Shown: piece after piece, positions 34,201-41,682 of the stretch | Numbering within the stretch: position 1 is the first letter of the stretch | How the letters are laid out: each line of letters opens with the position of its first letter | Assembly (NCBI RefSeq): GCF_039555335.1 | Contig: NC_092628.1 | Location: forward strand, 57,895,547-57,959,546 | Source of the DNA: Amphiura filiformis | Taxonomy: Eukaryota; Echinodermata; Ophiuroidea; Amphilepidida; Amphiuridae | Length of the DNA stretch: 64,000 nucleotides | Direction: 5' to 3' | Notes under the pieces: generated by a model | What the model was told of the DNA's origin: nothing | The model's database searches: none | Seen by the model: only the letters and a program-made list of their open reading frames with translations | Translations under genes and position numbers: made by a program

Positions 34201-36366
34201 CCTAAAATATAATTTTGACAACATTTGGGGAGTGGAGAGGAGCTGTCACTTTCGTTAATACGTGCCGCATGGAGAGCCACATCATGATTTTTGTTTTGTG
34301 ATAAGTCCTTGAAAATAATGCGTTCGGACCTTGGAAGTCCTTGAAAAGTCCTTTAATTTTAGGCTTCAAGGTGCTGGAACCCTGGGTTTTAAACACAACA
34401 AAGTAAACCAAGACATTTTTGACAGTACGCATTCCAGACATTTCATAATCATTTAATTACAAGTGATGCATACTAGATAATGTATTGCCAAGTACATAAG
34501 TGCAAAAGCCTACCGCCAAAAAAGACTTTGTTCAAATTTGTACATGTAATGTTTTTTGTAGAAAGTGATTATTACAGTAAAATAATATACACTGTACATA
34601 ATACTTTATACTCAAACAGTTCTGTATATTCTGATGTAAAATAAGCCTAAAAGACTAATTTGCAGTATTGTATTGATTTTTCCTTGACAGAACATGAAAG
34701 GCCAAGAGCTGATGCAGTATATAGAAAAAGATCAGAGGTTACACAAACCCGAGAGATGTCCTGAAGAAGTCTATGAACTCATGAGAAGTTGCTGGTTATT
34801 CAAGTAAGTATCAGCTTAGTATGGGATGGACAACAGGAGCAATCTTTGATACATTGTTTGGCCCTTTAACTTTCTTGTAGAGGATATACCAATCAGAGAA
34901 GATGTAAGAAAAGGAGGGAGAACAGAATAATATCCTTGATATAATCCTGTAGGTAATCCTGTCGCATCTGTTCATAGTCATATACTTTCAAGTAGTTAGA
35001 CATCTACTTGAAAGTAGCCTTTAATCATGTTGATGTGATGTGTGTGTTGCTGATCACGGTTGATTAATCTGCACTCCAGAATTGGGAAATATTCCAATGT
35101 TTCTATGGAGAATTCCTTGAAAAGTATGACACGTGTGTGTTAAGTACTTGCTACTGCGATAGGATACCATGTGTGGATACTACAAGAAAGAAAAGTAGTT
35201 TTGTAAAAATTCCCACAAAATCTGCCCATTTTGGAACATAAATTAATTAACTTTTAGGATTTTGTTAGAAAAGGGAGGATTGTTGATCATATTTATTTGA
35301 TCGTTTTATATATACTCCTGTCATTTCCTGCAAATATAATGAAGATATTTTGATAATTGAAAATATTTTCTATCATAAATTGTAGAGGTTGAAAGTGTCA
35401 ACAGGCGACAGAAATTATAATTTGGCATGGAATTTTTGTCATATTTTATCTGAAATATAACTGGATGTTAGGGTCTGCATGTATGGTATGTATAGTATGA
35501 TGATATACAGACACTGACCTTTCCCTAAAACCCATCATGGGTTCGAACCCCTTTGTTGTGTTGTATTTTATTGTTAAACCTAGATAGAGTGATTACTTTA
35601 AATGAGCAGCTGCACATAATTATATTTTGTTTGAGGATAGCTGGATCAATCTCCTTTTCCTTACATCTTCTCTGATACTAATGAAGTATTTAATCTGGTC
35701 ATCATCTCTTTTTATAGCCTTAACCAGAATGTAGTATACAAATATTGAATGTTTATGAGTACAATGGTGAGAATATTTTCATGAGGTGAAATATGGACTG
35801 TTCCATTCAACGAGGCTTTGTTGAGTTGAATGGAACAGTTTATTTTTCACAGAATTAAAATAGTCTAACCATTGAACGAATAAGAACATTCAATATTTGT
35901 TTTATATATCTCGTATATAAATTCCTTTTCTACCACTTAATTTTATTAATCACCAGGAAAGCAAAATAAATTTTAAAAATATGTAAAGCGACACCAACAC
36001 CTAAATCTGTGAGTCTAGGTGGTCACAGTGTTTGGTATACGCTCGCGTTTGTCAGCGTTGCCAAGGTAGCTGCGGGTGAGTGCTGAGTGCATTGGAAAAT
36101 GGACTGTTGCACTCGCGCAGAGTGCAATAGTCTTTTTAAAGAAATGGCAAAAATAATCAATTGTAATTGACCAATCAAATGATAAGAACCTTTGTATGAG
36201 TTATATGACTTATAATATTGGAAGAGTTTCATATTTTTTGTGTTTTTATTTCTCCAACAGTGCCAACGACAGACCGACATTCAGGGATATCGTTAGACAG
36301 ATGACAGAAATACTAAGCAAGCTAAGATCAGGAACATTGCGCAACTATCACTATAACTATAAGTAA
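4083..36366 (+). CDS. SYK: Syk tyrosine kinase gene, 3' part (15-exon model)
   Basis: Cytoplasmic non-receptor tyrosine kinase which, in the family, docks on doubly phosphorylated ITAMs through tandem SH2 domains and signals downstream of immune and adhesion receptors. Exon model: 4083-4246, 10145-10283, 11179-11266, 13026-13124, 18248-18378, 22394-22529, 24004-24030, 28446-28604, 29822-29931, 30319-30385, 30800-30881, 32913-33105, 33933-34073, 34691-34803, 36261-36366. The sum is 1755 nt, i.e. 584 residues plus stop, and every junction keeps phase. In window numbering: C-SH2 about 30-121, interdomain B about 122-305, kinase about 306-570, tail to 584. The tail LRNYHYNYK resembles Syk and not ZAP-70. 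Human Syk is about 635 residues with two SH2 domains; the N-SH2 is not seen here, so the gene probably continues left of the window. All introns carry transposon debris. Confidence 0.93.
4385..4985 (+). repeat. Tandem pair of tRNA-derived SINE-like units (319-bp period)
   Basis: Unit 1 is 4385-4703 and unit 2 is 4704-4985, which stops slightly short. Both begin CTAACAGGACCAAGTACTAC, carry a tRNA-like stretch (GCTTGGCATGC, then the B-box GGGTTCGAATCCC), a pyrimidine-rich TTTCTTTCTTTTCTCTC stretch, and end GCGAAAAAGCCATGAGGGGG. Few mismatches separate the copies, which suggests a recent tandem duplication or tandem insertion. Confidence 0.8.
8963..9007. repeat. Perfect 15-bp hairpin
   Basis: ATTGTTCCATTCCAC and its exact reverse complement GTGGAATGGAACAAT are separated by a 15-bp loop. 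A related hairpin occurs at 35797-35840, suggesting solo cores of a foldback family. Confidence 0.7.
9419..9738. mobile_element. Palindromic MITE, ACCGTATTTCTCGAATAG termini
   Basis: The left end ACCGTATTTCTCGAATAGTC is answered by the right end CTATTCGAGGAAATACAGT, reverse-complementary with few mismatches. GCCCC and GGGGG(T) lie inward of each end. Same general terminus type (CCGTATTT...) as the element at 3620. Confidence 0.7.
10145..10283 (+). CDS. SYK: SYK exon 2: core of the C-SH2 domain
   Basis: Acceptor GTTTCCTTGCACAG, donor GTAAGATT; phase 2 to phase 0. The first base completes Leu, giving F-L-V-R-E-R, so the phosphotyrosine-binding arginine of the FLVR motif is present. It continues with SFALSL and VYHYRIDKD, which match the Syk/ZAP-70 C-SH2 signature (LHYRIDKD in human Syk), then GPKFDTLL. 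The domain is therefore expected to bind phosphotyrosine. Confidence 0.95.
10284..11178 (+). other. SYK intron 2
   Basis: AT-rich. It contains a hairpin at 10722-10786 (ACCACCAGACTTCATCAGGCA against its complement) and T-rich runs. No exon is visible. Confidence 0.85.
10722..10786. repeat. Hairpin, about 22-bp arms
   Basis: CCAGACTTCATCAGGCA faces TGCCTGATGAAGTCTGATGG, with a loop of about 22 bp. Either a foldback core or the remnant of a longer inverted-repeat element. Confidence 0.65.
11179..11266 (+). CDS. SYK: SYK exon 3: end of C-SH2, start of interdomain B
   Basis: Acceptor CTACCTATTACAG, donor GTGAGCC; phase 0 to phase 1. [16 protein letters not shown] corresponds to the last helix and strand of the SH2 (VEHYSYKADGLL in human Syk). 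GGPC closes the domain and DPRRRRHS opens interdomain B. The basic run before Ser would suit a basophilic kinase site, which is inferred. Confidence 0.93.
11267..13025 (+). other. SYK intron 3
   Basis: AT-rich with a (GCTT)n tract at 12911-12941. The short frames present have no family match. No exon supported until 13026. Confidence 0.75.
12911..12941 (+). repeat. (GCTT)n microsatellite
   Basis: An interrupted run of GCTT units lies about 85 bp upstream of the acceptor of the next exon. Confidence 0.8.
13026..13124 (+). CDS. SYK: SYK exon 4: interdomain B, with two in-frame donors
   Basis: The acceptor is CCTAACTATTCAAG and the long-form donor is AAAC|GTAAGC; phase 1 to phase 1. It encodes [17 protein letters not shown], then [16 protein letters not shown] second donor, GGAAG|GTAACC at 13077, is also phase 1 and would drop the last 48 nt (16 codons, including the tyrosine of SEY). 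The call rests on phase fit and Ser-rich linker composition; interdomain B is poorly conserved, so homology support is weak. Confidence 0.68.
13176..13304. repeat. Short inverted repeat flanking 100 bp
   Basis: TTTACATCTGATGTA at 13176-13190 and its exact reverse complement, TACATCAGATGTAAA, at 13290-13304. Probably a small foldback element. Confidence 0.6.
13875..14128. mobile_element. Palindromic element, TATAGCCAAAAT termini (copy 1)
   Basis: The left end TATAGCCAAAATAACAATT and the right end AATTTAATATTTTGGCTATA are reverse-complementary. Inside lie CTCGATCATGAGAG / CTCTCGTGATTGAGA. The family recurs at 41486-41682 and, truncated, near 51984-52052. The interior is GC-richer than its surroundings and has GCGCAAATA-type palindromes. 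Confidence 0.72.
15033..15491. mobile_element. Palindromic MITE with ATGTGACCATCCACC termini, carrying a nested element
   Basis: ATGTGACCATCCACCACAA at the left faces TTGCGGTGGATGGTCACAT-type sequence at the right. Another palindromic element (15131-15341) lies inside it. The subterminal arms also pair: TTTTGAGATATTGGAC against GGACCATATCTCAAAA. Confidence 0.7.
15131..15341. mobile_element. Palindromic MITE, CTATAGTCT..ATCTACCT termini (copy 1)
   Basis: ATAGTCTGTATATCTACC pairs with GGTAGATATACAGACTAT. The arms extend through TCACCGGCACTAG and TTAGCGTGTTCTGCATT, giving almost complete self-complementarity. The second copy is at 25688-25886. It sits inside the 15033-15491 element, so it inserted later. 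Confidence 0.8.
15653..16110 (+). repeat. 38-bp minisatellite
   Basis: Units resemble ATGCTTGTTTCTAGT + TACCCTTTCCTTATGCTATG. The last two full units start at 16048 and 16086, exactly 38 bp apart. Earlier units vary and some are shortened to about 24 bp. Roughly ten or more copies are present. Confidence 0.8.
17403..17458 (+). CDS. SYK: SYK alternative exon 5a: Pro/Ser/Thr-rich linker
   Basis: Acceptor ATTCATACTAAAAG, donor GTAAGC; 56 nt, phase 1 in, phase 0 out. It encodes [18 protein letters not shown]. Spliced to exon 6 it continues into [11 protein letters not shown] without a break. If exon 5b followed it, translation would shift and hit a TAG within about 20 codons, so 5a and 5b can only be alternatives. 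An alternative acceptor at 17312 would give a 147-nt phase 1-to-1 exon whose product is hydrophobic and unlike the rest; I consider that less likely. Confidence 0.5.
17459..18247 (+). other. Intron between alternative exons 5a and 5b
   Basis: AT-rich, ending in a short (GT)n/TATATA stretch just before the exon 5b acceptor. No feature otherwise. Confidence 0.7.
18248..18378 (+). CDS. SYK: SYK exon 5b: proline/tyrosine-rich interdomain B
   Basis: Acceptor TGTGTGTGTATATAG, donor GTAAGTTC; phase 1 in, phase 0 out. It encodes [17 protein letters not shown], then [22 protein letters not shown] resembles VSFNPYE in human Syk, around the Cbl-binding tyrosine 323 (human numbering recalled from memory); the tyrosine is Ile here. 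PPSPPY is a candidate SH3/WW ligand. Confidence 0.82.
18869..19070. mobile_element. MITE with TATGTGACATGATCAAG termini
   Basis: TATGTGACATGATCAAGGG pairs with CCACTTGATCATGTCACATA. The subterminal parts GAAATGAGTC and CTCATTTTC also pair loosely. Flanking TA dinucleotides suggest a TA target. Related termini occur at 15033, 27623 and 31128. Confidence 0.75.
21924..22184. mobile_element. Non-autonomous hAT transposon (261 bp)
   Basis: The terminal inverted repeats are CAGTGGCGTAG at the left and CTATGCCACTG at the right, the classical hAT end. Flanking 8-bp duplications are ACTGTCAG at 21916-21923 and CCTGTCAG at 22185-22192 (7 of 8 identical). There is no transposase frame, so it must have been moved in trans. 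Confidence 0.88.
22394..22529 (+). CDS. SYK: SYK exon 6: interdomain B with SH3-ligand motifs
   Basis: Acceptor TTCTTACATATAG, donor GTAAGGAT; phase 0 to phase 1. It encodes [15 protein letters not shown], then [12 protein letters not shown] and [22 protein letters not shown] fits the class II SH3 ligand pattern PxxPx(R/K). The phase-0 start allows either exon 5a or 5b to be joined. Confidence 0.88.
22530..24003 (+). other. SYK intron 6
   Basis: Begins with a palindromic MITE at 22554-22846, only 24 bp after the donor. AT-rich sequence follows. Confidence 0.8.
22554..22846. mobile_element. MITE with TGGGCTATTCCA termini (copy 1)
   Basis: TGGGCTATTCCATTTAAAAT and ACCCCTGTGGAAGATTT on the left pair with AAATCTTCCACAGGGGT and ATTTTGGATGGGATAGCCCA on the right. 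The interior repeats related GTGGAAGAT / ACTCCTCCTGTAG blocks. A shorter relative is at 24700-24844. Confidence 0.78.
24004..24030 (+). CDS. SYK: SYK exon 7: 27-nt microexon
   Basis: Acceptor TTTTGTATTATTTACAG, donor GTATGCAT; phase 1 to phase 1, encoding EPATPTIPE. It is phase-neutral, so it can be skipped without a shift. Its composition matches the surrounding linker. Microexons are easily over-called; support comes from phase, a good acceptor and continuity with the following EEPSPR-type sequence. Confidence 0.62.
24700..24844. mobile_element. MITE with TGGGCTATTCCA termini (copy 2, 145 bp)
   Basis: ATGGGCTATTCCAATACATA faces TATTTCAACTGCAATAGCCCAT. ACCCCATATGGAA faces TTCCATTGGGGGT. Same terminus type as 22554-22846 with a shorter interior. 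Confidence 0.72.
25688..25886. mobile_element. Palindromic MITE, CTATAGTCTATATCTACCT termini (copy 2)
   Basis: Near-perfect foldback: CTATAGTCTATATCTACCTC against GGTAGATAGACTATAG, continuing through TCACCGGCACTAGCTTTGAA against TTCAAAGCTAGTCCTGGTGA. It shares arms with 15131-15341. Confidence 0.83.
26507..26701 (+). other. Possible cryptic or alternative SYK exon encoding decapeptide repeats
   Basis: After a strong acceptor (ACCTTCTTTTTTTCAG) the phase-0 frame is open to the TAG at 26699-26701. It encodes near-perfect repeats of [10 protein letters not shown] from the 30-bp tandem repeat. Exons 5a and 5b end in phase 0 and could splice here, giving a truncated kinase-less product. From exon 6 or 7 (phase 1) the frame ends after about seven residues (TPKQRV, stop), as in a poison exon. 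There is no evidence of use beyond the acceptor and the open frame. Confidence 0.25.
26514..26846 (+). repeat. 30-bp tandem repeat inside a 129-bp duplication
   Basis: Units are about CTCAAAGAGTTTGATCTACT + AAAATTTTTG. A block beginning CTACTAAAATTTTTGCTC at 26591 recurs at 26720, an offset of 129 bp, ending with AAGCTAGTCAGAACTCATCC in both copies. The second block carries a small deletion. Confidence 0.85.
27623..27884. mobile_element. MITE with ATATGTGGTGTGATCAAGG termini
   Basis: ATGTGGTGTGATCAAGGAAA and ATCAGTCTGAAGTC on the left pair with GACTTCTGACTGAT and GCTTGGTTGCATCACAT on the right. Related in terminus to 18869-19070. Confidence 0.72.
28446..28604 (+). CDS. SYK: SYK exon 8: linker end and first strand of kinase
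   Basis: Acceptor CTTTGCCAATTTCAG, donor GTAAGTTG; phase 1 to phase 1. It encodes [34 protein letters not shown] and [13 protein letters not shown], the last being strand 1 of the kinase (LLTLEDKELG in human Syk). DIYNEV stands where vertebrate Syk/ZAP-70 have the paired VYESPY; only one tyrosine is kept. YNEV and YRNL are ten residues apart, giving an ITAM-like spacing. Confidence 0.93.
28605..29821 (+). other. SYK intron 8
   Basis: Contains a palindromic element at 28712-28957; the rest is AT-rich. Confidence 0.85.
28712..28957. mobile_element. Palindromic MITE with CCGTAAAACCTCATCTACAA-type termini
   Basis: CTACAAGCATATAGAGTGTT and TTTTGATGAAAGC on the left pair with GCTTTCATCAAAA and ACACCCTATATGCTTGTAG on the right. 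The outer ends are CCGTAAAGC and GTTTTACGG. The central part is not palindromic. Confidence 0.8.
29822..29931 (+). CDS. SYK: SYK exon 9: glycine-rich loop and ATP lysine
   Basis: Acceptor TGTCTTGTTTCATAG, donor GTAAGCAA; phase 1 to phase 0. [11 protein letters not shown] is the P-loop and VAVKTLK carries the strand-3 lysine (residue 339 of the window protein). TESGIPNSK leads into helix C. Confidence 0.96.
29932..30318 (+). other. SYK intron 9
   Basis: A 387-bp AT-rich intron in which no feature was recognised. Confidence 0.9.
30319..30385 (+). CDS. SYK: SYK exon 10: kinase helix C
   Basis: Acceptor TTTTTCTTTCAG, donor GTAAGAAT; phase 0 to phase 1. [20 protein letters not shown] matches [20 protein letters not shown] of human Syk. 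The helix-C glutamate that pairs with the ATP lysine is in KEAEIM (residue 357). Confidence 0.96.
30386..30799 (+). other. SYK intron 10
   Basis: A 414-bp intron in which no feature was recognised. Confidence 0.9.
30800..30881 (+). CDS. SYK: SYK exon 11: kinase hinge region
   Basis: Acceptor CTATTTTTTCTTACAG, donor GTAAGTTA; phase 1 to phase 2. [20 protein letters not shown] matches human Syk ICEAESWMLVMEMAELGPL. The gatekeeper position (Met in human Syk) appears to be Leu. ELAELGP is the hinge. Confidence 0.96.
31147..32145. mobile_element. Inner element with CAGGCCTGTGAAAT termini
   Basis: It starts CAGGCCTGTGAAATC and ends ATTTCACAGGCCTG, a 14-bp perfect inverted repeat resembling hAT ends. 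GTCATG, present once in the uninterrupted arm, flanks it on both sides, so a 6-bp duplication is visible where hAT elements usually make 8. It contains no transposase frame. Confidence 0.72.
31350..31719. mobile_element. Innermost foldback element with about 140-bp arms
   Basis: The left arm (31350-31490) begins ATATCGTTATGAATTCGGCA. The right arm (31581-31719) ends TGCCGAATTCATAACGATAT. The arms pair along nearly their whole length, including AGAGGGCAGCATATC / GATATGCTGCCCTCT. The loop is about 90 bp. Confidence 0.85.
32913..33105 (+). CDS. SYK: SYK exon 12: catalytic loop and activation segment
   Basis: Acceptor CTTCTTTTCCCTACAG, donor GTAAGTGA; phase 2 to phase 0. [15 protein letters not shown] is the catalytic loop (Asp 432). 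[10 protein letters not shown] holds the metal-binding DFG. DSQYYV carries the paired activation-loop tyrosines (463 and 464), equivalent to YY525/526 of human Syk. All catalytic residues are intact. Confidence 0.97.
33106..33932 (+). other. SYK intron 12
   Basis: A slightly GC-richer block (about 33380-33620) stands in AT-rich sequence. No family could be named. Confidence 0.85.
33933..34073 (+). CDS. SYK: SYK exon 13: P+1 loop and APE segment
   Basis: Acceptor TTTGTATTCCCACCAG, donor GTAAGTAA; phase 0 to phase 0. [13 protein letters not shown] is the tyrosine-kinase P+1 loop (HGKWPVKWYAPEC in human Syk). It is followed by [20 protein letters not shown] and YGKKPYA. Confidence 0.97.
34074..34690 (+). 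other. SYK intron 13 with CCTTGAAAA repeats
   Basis: 34110-34385 contains repeated variants of GTCCTTGAAAAGTCCTTG in direct orientation, part of a dispersed repeat. The rest is AT-rich. Confidence 0.75.
34691..34803 (+). CDS. SYK: SYK exon 14: C-lobe helices
   Basis: Acceptor TTTTTCCTTGACAG, donor GTAAGTAT; phase 0 to phase 2. [17 protein letters not shown], then [13 protein letters not shown], aligns with MKGSEVTAMLEKGERM and CPREMYDLMNLCW of human Syk. Confidence 0.97.
34804..36260 (+). other. SYK intron 14
   Basis: AT-rich. It contains a hairpin at 35797-35840 and a weaker palindromic patch near 36100-36135 (GGACTGTTGCACTC / GAGTGCAATAGTC). Confidence 0.8.
35797..35840. repeat. Hairpin ACTGTTCCATTCAAC
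   Basis: ACTGTTCCATTCAAC faces GTTGAATGGAACAGT, with an internal loop of about 10 bp. Wider flanks also pair (GGTGAAATAT against TTATTTTTCAC). Related in core sequence to 8963-9007. Confidence 0.65.
36261..36366 (+). CDS. SYK: SYK exon 15: C-terminal end and stop
   Basis: Acceptor TATTTCTCCAACAG; entry phase 2; TAA stop at 36364-36366. [17 protein letters not shown] is the last kinase helix. The tail [12 protein letters not shown] has three tyrosines and parallels LRNYYYDVVN at the end of human Syk; ZAP-70 lacks such a tail. Confidence 0.96.
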
Positions 36367-36440
36367 AGCGATTGGAACAATGAACTAGTGATGGATTGAC
36401 TTGACTGTGTATGTCCTGGCGTGATCTCTTCCTGCTATCA

Positions 36441-36467
36441 TGCGATGAATGAATGAATGAATGAAAG
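36441..36467 (+). repeat. (GAAT)n microsatellite
   Basis: About five GAAT units lie 75-100 bp after the SYK stop codon, within the 3' UTR. Confidence 0.8.
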
Positions 36468-38593
36468 TGTGCTCTCATTTTTATGCCCCTTCCATAATAT
36501 TGCTGTTACTTAGCTGGTTACTAGGATAACAAAGTTGGCGAATAGCTGTATACCTGCACACCTGTCAAGGCTTTCAACTCAAGCAGAATCTGGCGGTGTG
36601 ATCGTAGATCCTCTTTAGATGGCAAACTGATGCTTATGTCATGTAATCTGAGGAAGGCCATGTGGTCAAAGGAAAGGACGTCTTGGACCATCATTACCCA
36701 GTGTGCTAAGAAGCAGTGATAGCAAGATGCAGCTGGAAATAGGACAACTCTATATAGATATACTGCTTTCAAATGTGTTATGTTCTCTCTCTTCTTGCAG
36801 GATTTAATGTACAAGTGTCCATTTTTACTTTGAAAAAAGACATGTTTTTACACTGCCCATTTTAAAGTGTGTTCTCATCTTTTAAGTATGTTAGATATAT
36901 TGTCCATAAAATTAAGAGGAGCTTAAGTGAAACTTAAATGTAAGTTTAGAGTCAAGCCTACGGTTTATTTGCTATCACACTGCCAAAACCTTATGTGGCT
37001 TTGTCCAAATCTAGTATCATATGTCTCAAAAAGGTGATTTAGTTATAAAAACCTGTCTTAAAAGAAAACCATATTCAAAATATGAATAGAAAGTTGTGCA
37101 GATGACAGGTACAATACGATTGTCTGAAACACTTTTTTGAAACTAGAAACGAAGCAAGTCACAGAGCTTCACAGGTAGACTCTCTAAATTATGGTAAATG
37201 AATAGCAAAGGTATAATATGTTGATTGTAATGTACTGTGGTATGGGAAACTCACAGAGTACTCAACACTGAGTACTTGTCTTTGTTATCAGCATTTGATC
37301 AGAGAATTCAGACCCTATCAAGTTATATGTTGCTCATGGATGAACAAGTAATATACCACCATGCTTCCATCAAACTTTGATTTCAGGTGTATGCTTGTTG
37401 GCAATTTATGTATAATGCATTGTGCCAAGAACAGGTGCTAAGGGCTACACATGCCTGAAACCTGGTTATGTGTATGCATTGAAATGCTAATATAACATTC
37501 AAGTCTGACCATGAGGGTATTTTTGGTCCCCATGAGTGACTATTCAAGATGGTGTTATCTCATGTAGCATAGCAAGTACTTTCTGTAGTATGAACATGTG
37601 GACTGGGAAGCATACCAGGTGAACTTGTTTTTCTTGGTCCGATTTATCCAGTCCGTATTTTCAAACAGTAAGTGTACTTTCAGAAGTGACTGCCGGCAAA
37701 GTGATAGTCCTGTGAGTTTCCTTCTTCCACACATAGTGACACTCTGGTAATGTAGATGTGAACTTTTAGACCCAATGGTTGTTTTGCCTTTCTACATGTG
37801 TAAGAGCCAATAGGAGTTTCCTTAATGTCATGATAATGTCGCTTGTGTTAATTCCTATCCGTTAAGCTTAAAGCACTCTTTGTCTTTGAATGTCAACTAT
37901 TTGCTGACATAGTCATGTCTATACTATGTTTGGAATGTGGCTCAGGCTTGCATAATAGACTTTTTCAGCAGCTGATCAGAAATCTGAAAGATTTTGCATG
38001 CGATAAACAGAAACACCACAACCAATTGTATACTGGCGTCGGCTCATTCAATGAGCGTGTTTTGTGTTATGATTGTTCACATCAATCATGTACCGAATTG
38101 CTCTTTTAAGATAAAGCATGTTAAACACAGCATCCAGTGCGTGGTCGAATATGTGTTCAAATTGCCAGAAATGAATTTGTTGAATATATTTGATGGTCAC
38201 GAATGATTGGTGTTTTTCGTTAAAATCTTCCTGAAAAGGTCTTTAGAAACGTGATCAAGTTGAAAGTCTTACGTACATCCACTGTGGAGACAATACTTCA
38301 GCGAACGTTTGCTGATGTATGTAATATTATCATACCACTAAGGGAAACATCAATGAACACCGCTAACCAGATATATTTCCATATCTAGTCAGTGAGTGTG
38401 TATTTAAGCTTTATATCTAGTCAGTGAGAGCGTAATGCGCAATTCGCGTAAACCGGGCATGTGAAATGCACGCTGTACGTAATAGGGGGAACAGTCATCT
38501 AATTTTTGTAATATTTTTCTATTTTGCAACAATTAATGTTTAAAAACGTAATTATTTCAATATTTAAAATGACTTAGTGGTATGATAATTTCG

Positions 38594-38733
38594 TTATTTG
38601 GTTCAGCGTCGGTATGGTATGGGAAATAATTGTGCGCTCAGTCTCATACTGGGTTCAGCCTTCGACTTCACCCAGTATGACTCTTCACGCATGATAATTT
38701 CCTGTACCATACCTCCGCTTCACCTAATAACTA
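38594..38733. mobile_element. Compound foldback element
   Basis: The outer arms TTATTTGGTTCAGCG and GGTATGGTATGGGAAAT face ATTTCCTGTACCATACC and CGCTTCACCTAATAA. An inner hairpin, CATACTGGGTTCAGCC against TTCACCCAGTATG, forms the tip. Confidence 0.7.
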
Positions 38734-41485
38734 ATAGTATTGTCTAATAATATGGATGAGCTGTGTTGGCAGTAGAATAAATGTAATGAAAACTTTGGTA
38801 AATATTTTGACATTTTTATGTAACATTTTGAGAAATGTTGATCTTAGATCTTTGTTGATTGATATCTGTGATAGAGCAAGGATGCAAAGTTACGGAAACA
38901 TGATCATTGACAAAGATCTGTAATGGAAACATCTCAGAATGTTGCTTCTAATAAGTGGCAGAATGCCTCTATTGGTTTTACCCTATTTTTAATTATAGTC
39001 AATATTGTTATTACTAAAGGATTGTGGCAGTGATTTTGGAAGTTGCATAATTATGTGAAAGCAAATTGGGGTTAAAGATGTGAAAGTGTAGCACATTAAT
39101 ATGTGCATTGGTGCTGACTAACTGTATGTGTGAATATGTAAGGTTGAATGATTTGCTTTTTATAAGAGCAGTTGTCACCGTACTCTTTGCTGTTATCGCT
39201 TGATATTAGGAAGAGGATACTCGCATGGTGAGCACAAGAGAAAGATGTTAGACTTTCAATATGTTTTGTATGAAAAGACTTCAAATTTCACTATTTGAAA
39301 AAAAGAGGTTTATAAAAGGTGCAATTTAATGTTACTTGACGAGTTAACTAATATTGAAAAATATTAGTCTTCAAAGTTAGTTGAAATTTACTTGCATAAA
39401 TCATGTGATTTCACTGCTTTTGGTACCTCTCGCAAGAAATCACCAAATACGTAAGAAAAATAATGAGGAATCTAACAGGCCTATATATAAAGTATTAAAG
39501 AAAATGTAAATTTTTGGCCATTTTCTCTGCTCCACTTAAACATCCATGCAATAAGCTTAAAAATATCTAGATATCTAGGTGTCCCCTTAATCCAGACAAC
39601 GAAAATGAACTAAGAATAATTTTGTTTCGTAATGCTGGTTTAGTTTGACTGCTGTAGTTAACAACTTGAAGCAGCTTAGACAAGGATTAGGAATGGTAAT
39701 TTGACCAACGGACGCAGACTGTAAATCGGTTTCCCATTTGATACGGAACAGTGGTGAATGGAAGCATTTTCCTACATTACATATTCATAACTTGCCTAGA
39801 CATGAGTTATAACAAAGAGTATATTTGTCACAAATTATATTGTGTACATAGTCATGCGATATTGTATATAGAACATAAACTAAGATTAACAGCAGCTCAA
39901 CATCAAGACTTTTTTGTTTAATTGTTTGTTCATTTTTTTATAAGAAAACTCTGTATCAAATTAAAGTGATGCATTGAGGCGGACAATTCCTCCCTCACTG
40001 TGTAATATTGTAATCTTAGACCAGCTTTACATGTATGTAATATTTGTATTACCGGCAGGCAGCTATCATTATCATCATCAGTTGTTTCTTGTGTAATACC
40101 AAGGAGCTAAACCCATTTAAGGCAAATAGAGGAATACTCGCTTGACATCACCATTGCTTTTCATGGTCTGTGTTATTTTTATCCAGTGACAAAGGAACAG
40201 TTTTGTTGAAAATGTCATCAAAGTACTTGGTTATTTACAAAATGCTGTGGTATTATGTAAATTCTCCTCTGACTGACTGCCCCACCCAACCACCATAACT
40301 TAATTCTTACCACGCAGAGTTAAAGCATTGTGATCATTCACTTTTATATATCTCTATATCTGTTTACATCTAGCTCAAATCTAAACATCTTTTGTGTTGT
40401 TTAATGTAATCTCTCAAAGCATGAAAATATCCATCAATCTTGAAGAAAAATGCAATTTTATTATTGTTATCTGGAAGAAAATTACAATCAAAAATGGACT
40501 TTGGTTATTTATTTTCTTAATTTAGCAGCTCATTAACCAGAACAATTTAGTTTAAGAATGAAATGTATAGAATAGAGAAGGTGGTAAAATACTGTCTGTG
40601 AGGGGTCAAAGTGTAGCATTTGGTGAAGTTATGCCCAAAGTGTTTTTTCGAATTCCAAACAGGTAATGCAAATTCCTCTTGTTACCCTTTTATTATAAGT
40701 CAGCTGCAACTTTTCAAGAGGAAAAGTCACATGTATGGTGTCGGAGATAAAGTAGTACAAAAATAATAACAAAAGAATGGGCGATGTCAAGTGAGTTATC
40801 TATTTGCCATAAAAGGTCCATCTATTATTAGAGACCTTGGTTGAGTTTTAACAACTCTATAGTATGGTTATGAAAACTTTTACATTTTATCTGCCCCCTC
40901 CCACCCATTTTAAGTTCAATATGCAAACAGAGATTTGATTTTTAGTTTTAGTAATTACCAAACTTTGTAACAGGATGGTTGAATTGATATCTTAAATGTA
41001 GAGATTAATTTCCATGCATAAATATTTATTGCTATTTTAAATTTATTTAAAAAATTGAATAGAAAACATACACATAAAACCAGAGCTTCTTTCCTTGCCT
41101 CCTGTTTTCTTCATTTTTCATTAGAAGAATGTCATGACTTTTAGAAACAACACTAGGAACATTTCTTACGTGTACACTAAGCTAAAACATTTTAGAAGAA
41201 ACATTGTCATTTGTATTAACAATTTTTACTTGATTTGTACCTGAAAGTGTGAGTTGAATTTGAGCTTGTGATTTGGTTATTTGGCTTTCATCATACTGGG
41301 AGTTGTTATCACAAAAGAGAGCATCTTGTGCACTATTCTAACATTGCCTCATGTGTCACCATGGTATTTGAATTGCATTCTATTCAAAAAGTCTTGCCAT
41401 ACTGATTTTATTTCTAAATATGTTCTTGCTGAATGAAAGTGTGGTAAGCCAAGTGTTCTGAAGTGTCACAGAAGTGGTGCTTGTT

Positions 41486-41682
41486 ATAGGCAAAATATCT
41501 CATTCTTGATCATGAGAGCCAACTTGGGTTCGCACAGTTATTTGCGTCAAGCATACTACGCAAAGCCAGATTTACCAATCACGGTCTTTGGTCGCGCGAT
41601 TGTGTTGTTTCACAACAAGTACGTTGCCGCAACAGTACGCAGAAGGTACTTCTAATGATCGAGAATTAAATATTTTGCCTAT
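41486..41682. mobile_element. Palindromic element, ATAGGCAAAATAT termini (copy 2)
   Basis: ATAGGCAAAATATCTCATTC faces GAGAATTAAATATTTTGCCTAT. The interior shares TTGATCATGAGAGCCAACT, GCACAGTTATTTGCG and TACGCAGAAGGTAC with the reverse complement of 13875-14128. Confidence 0.75.
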
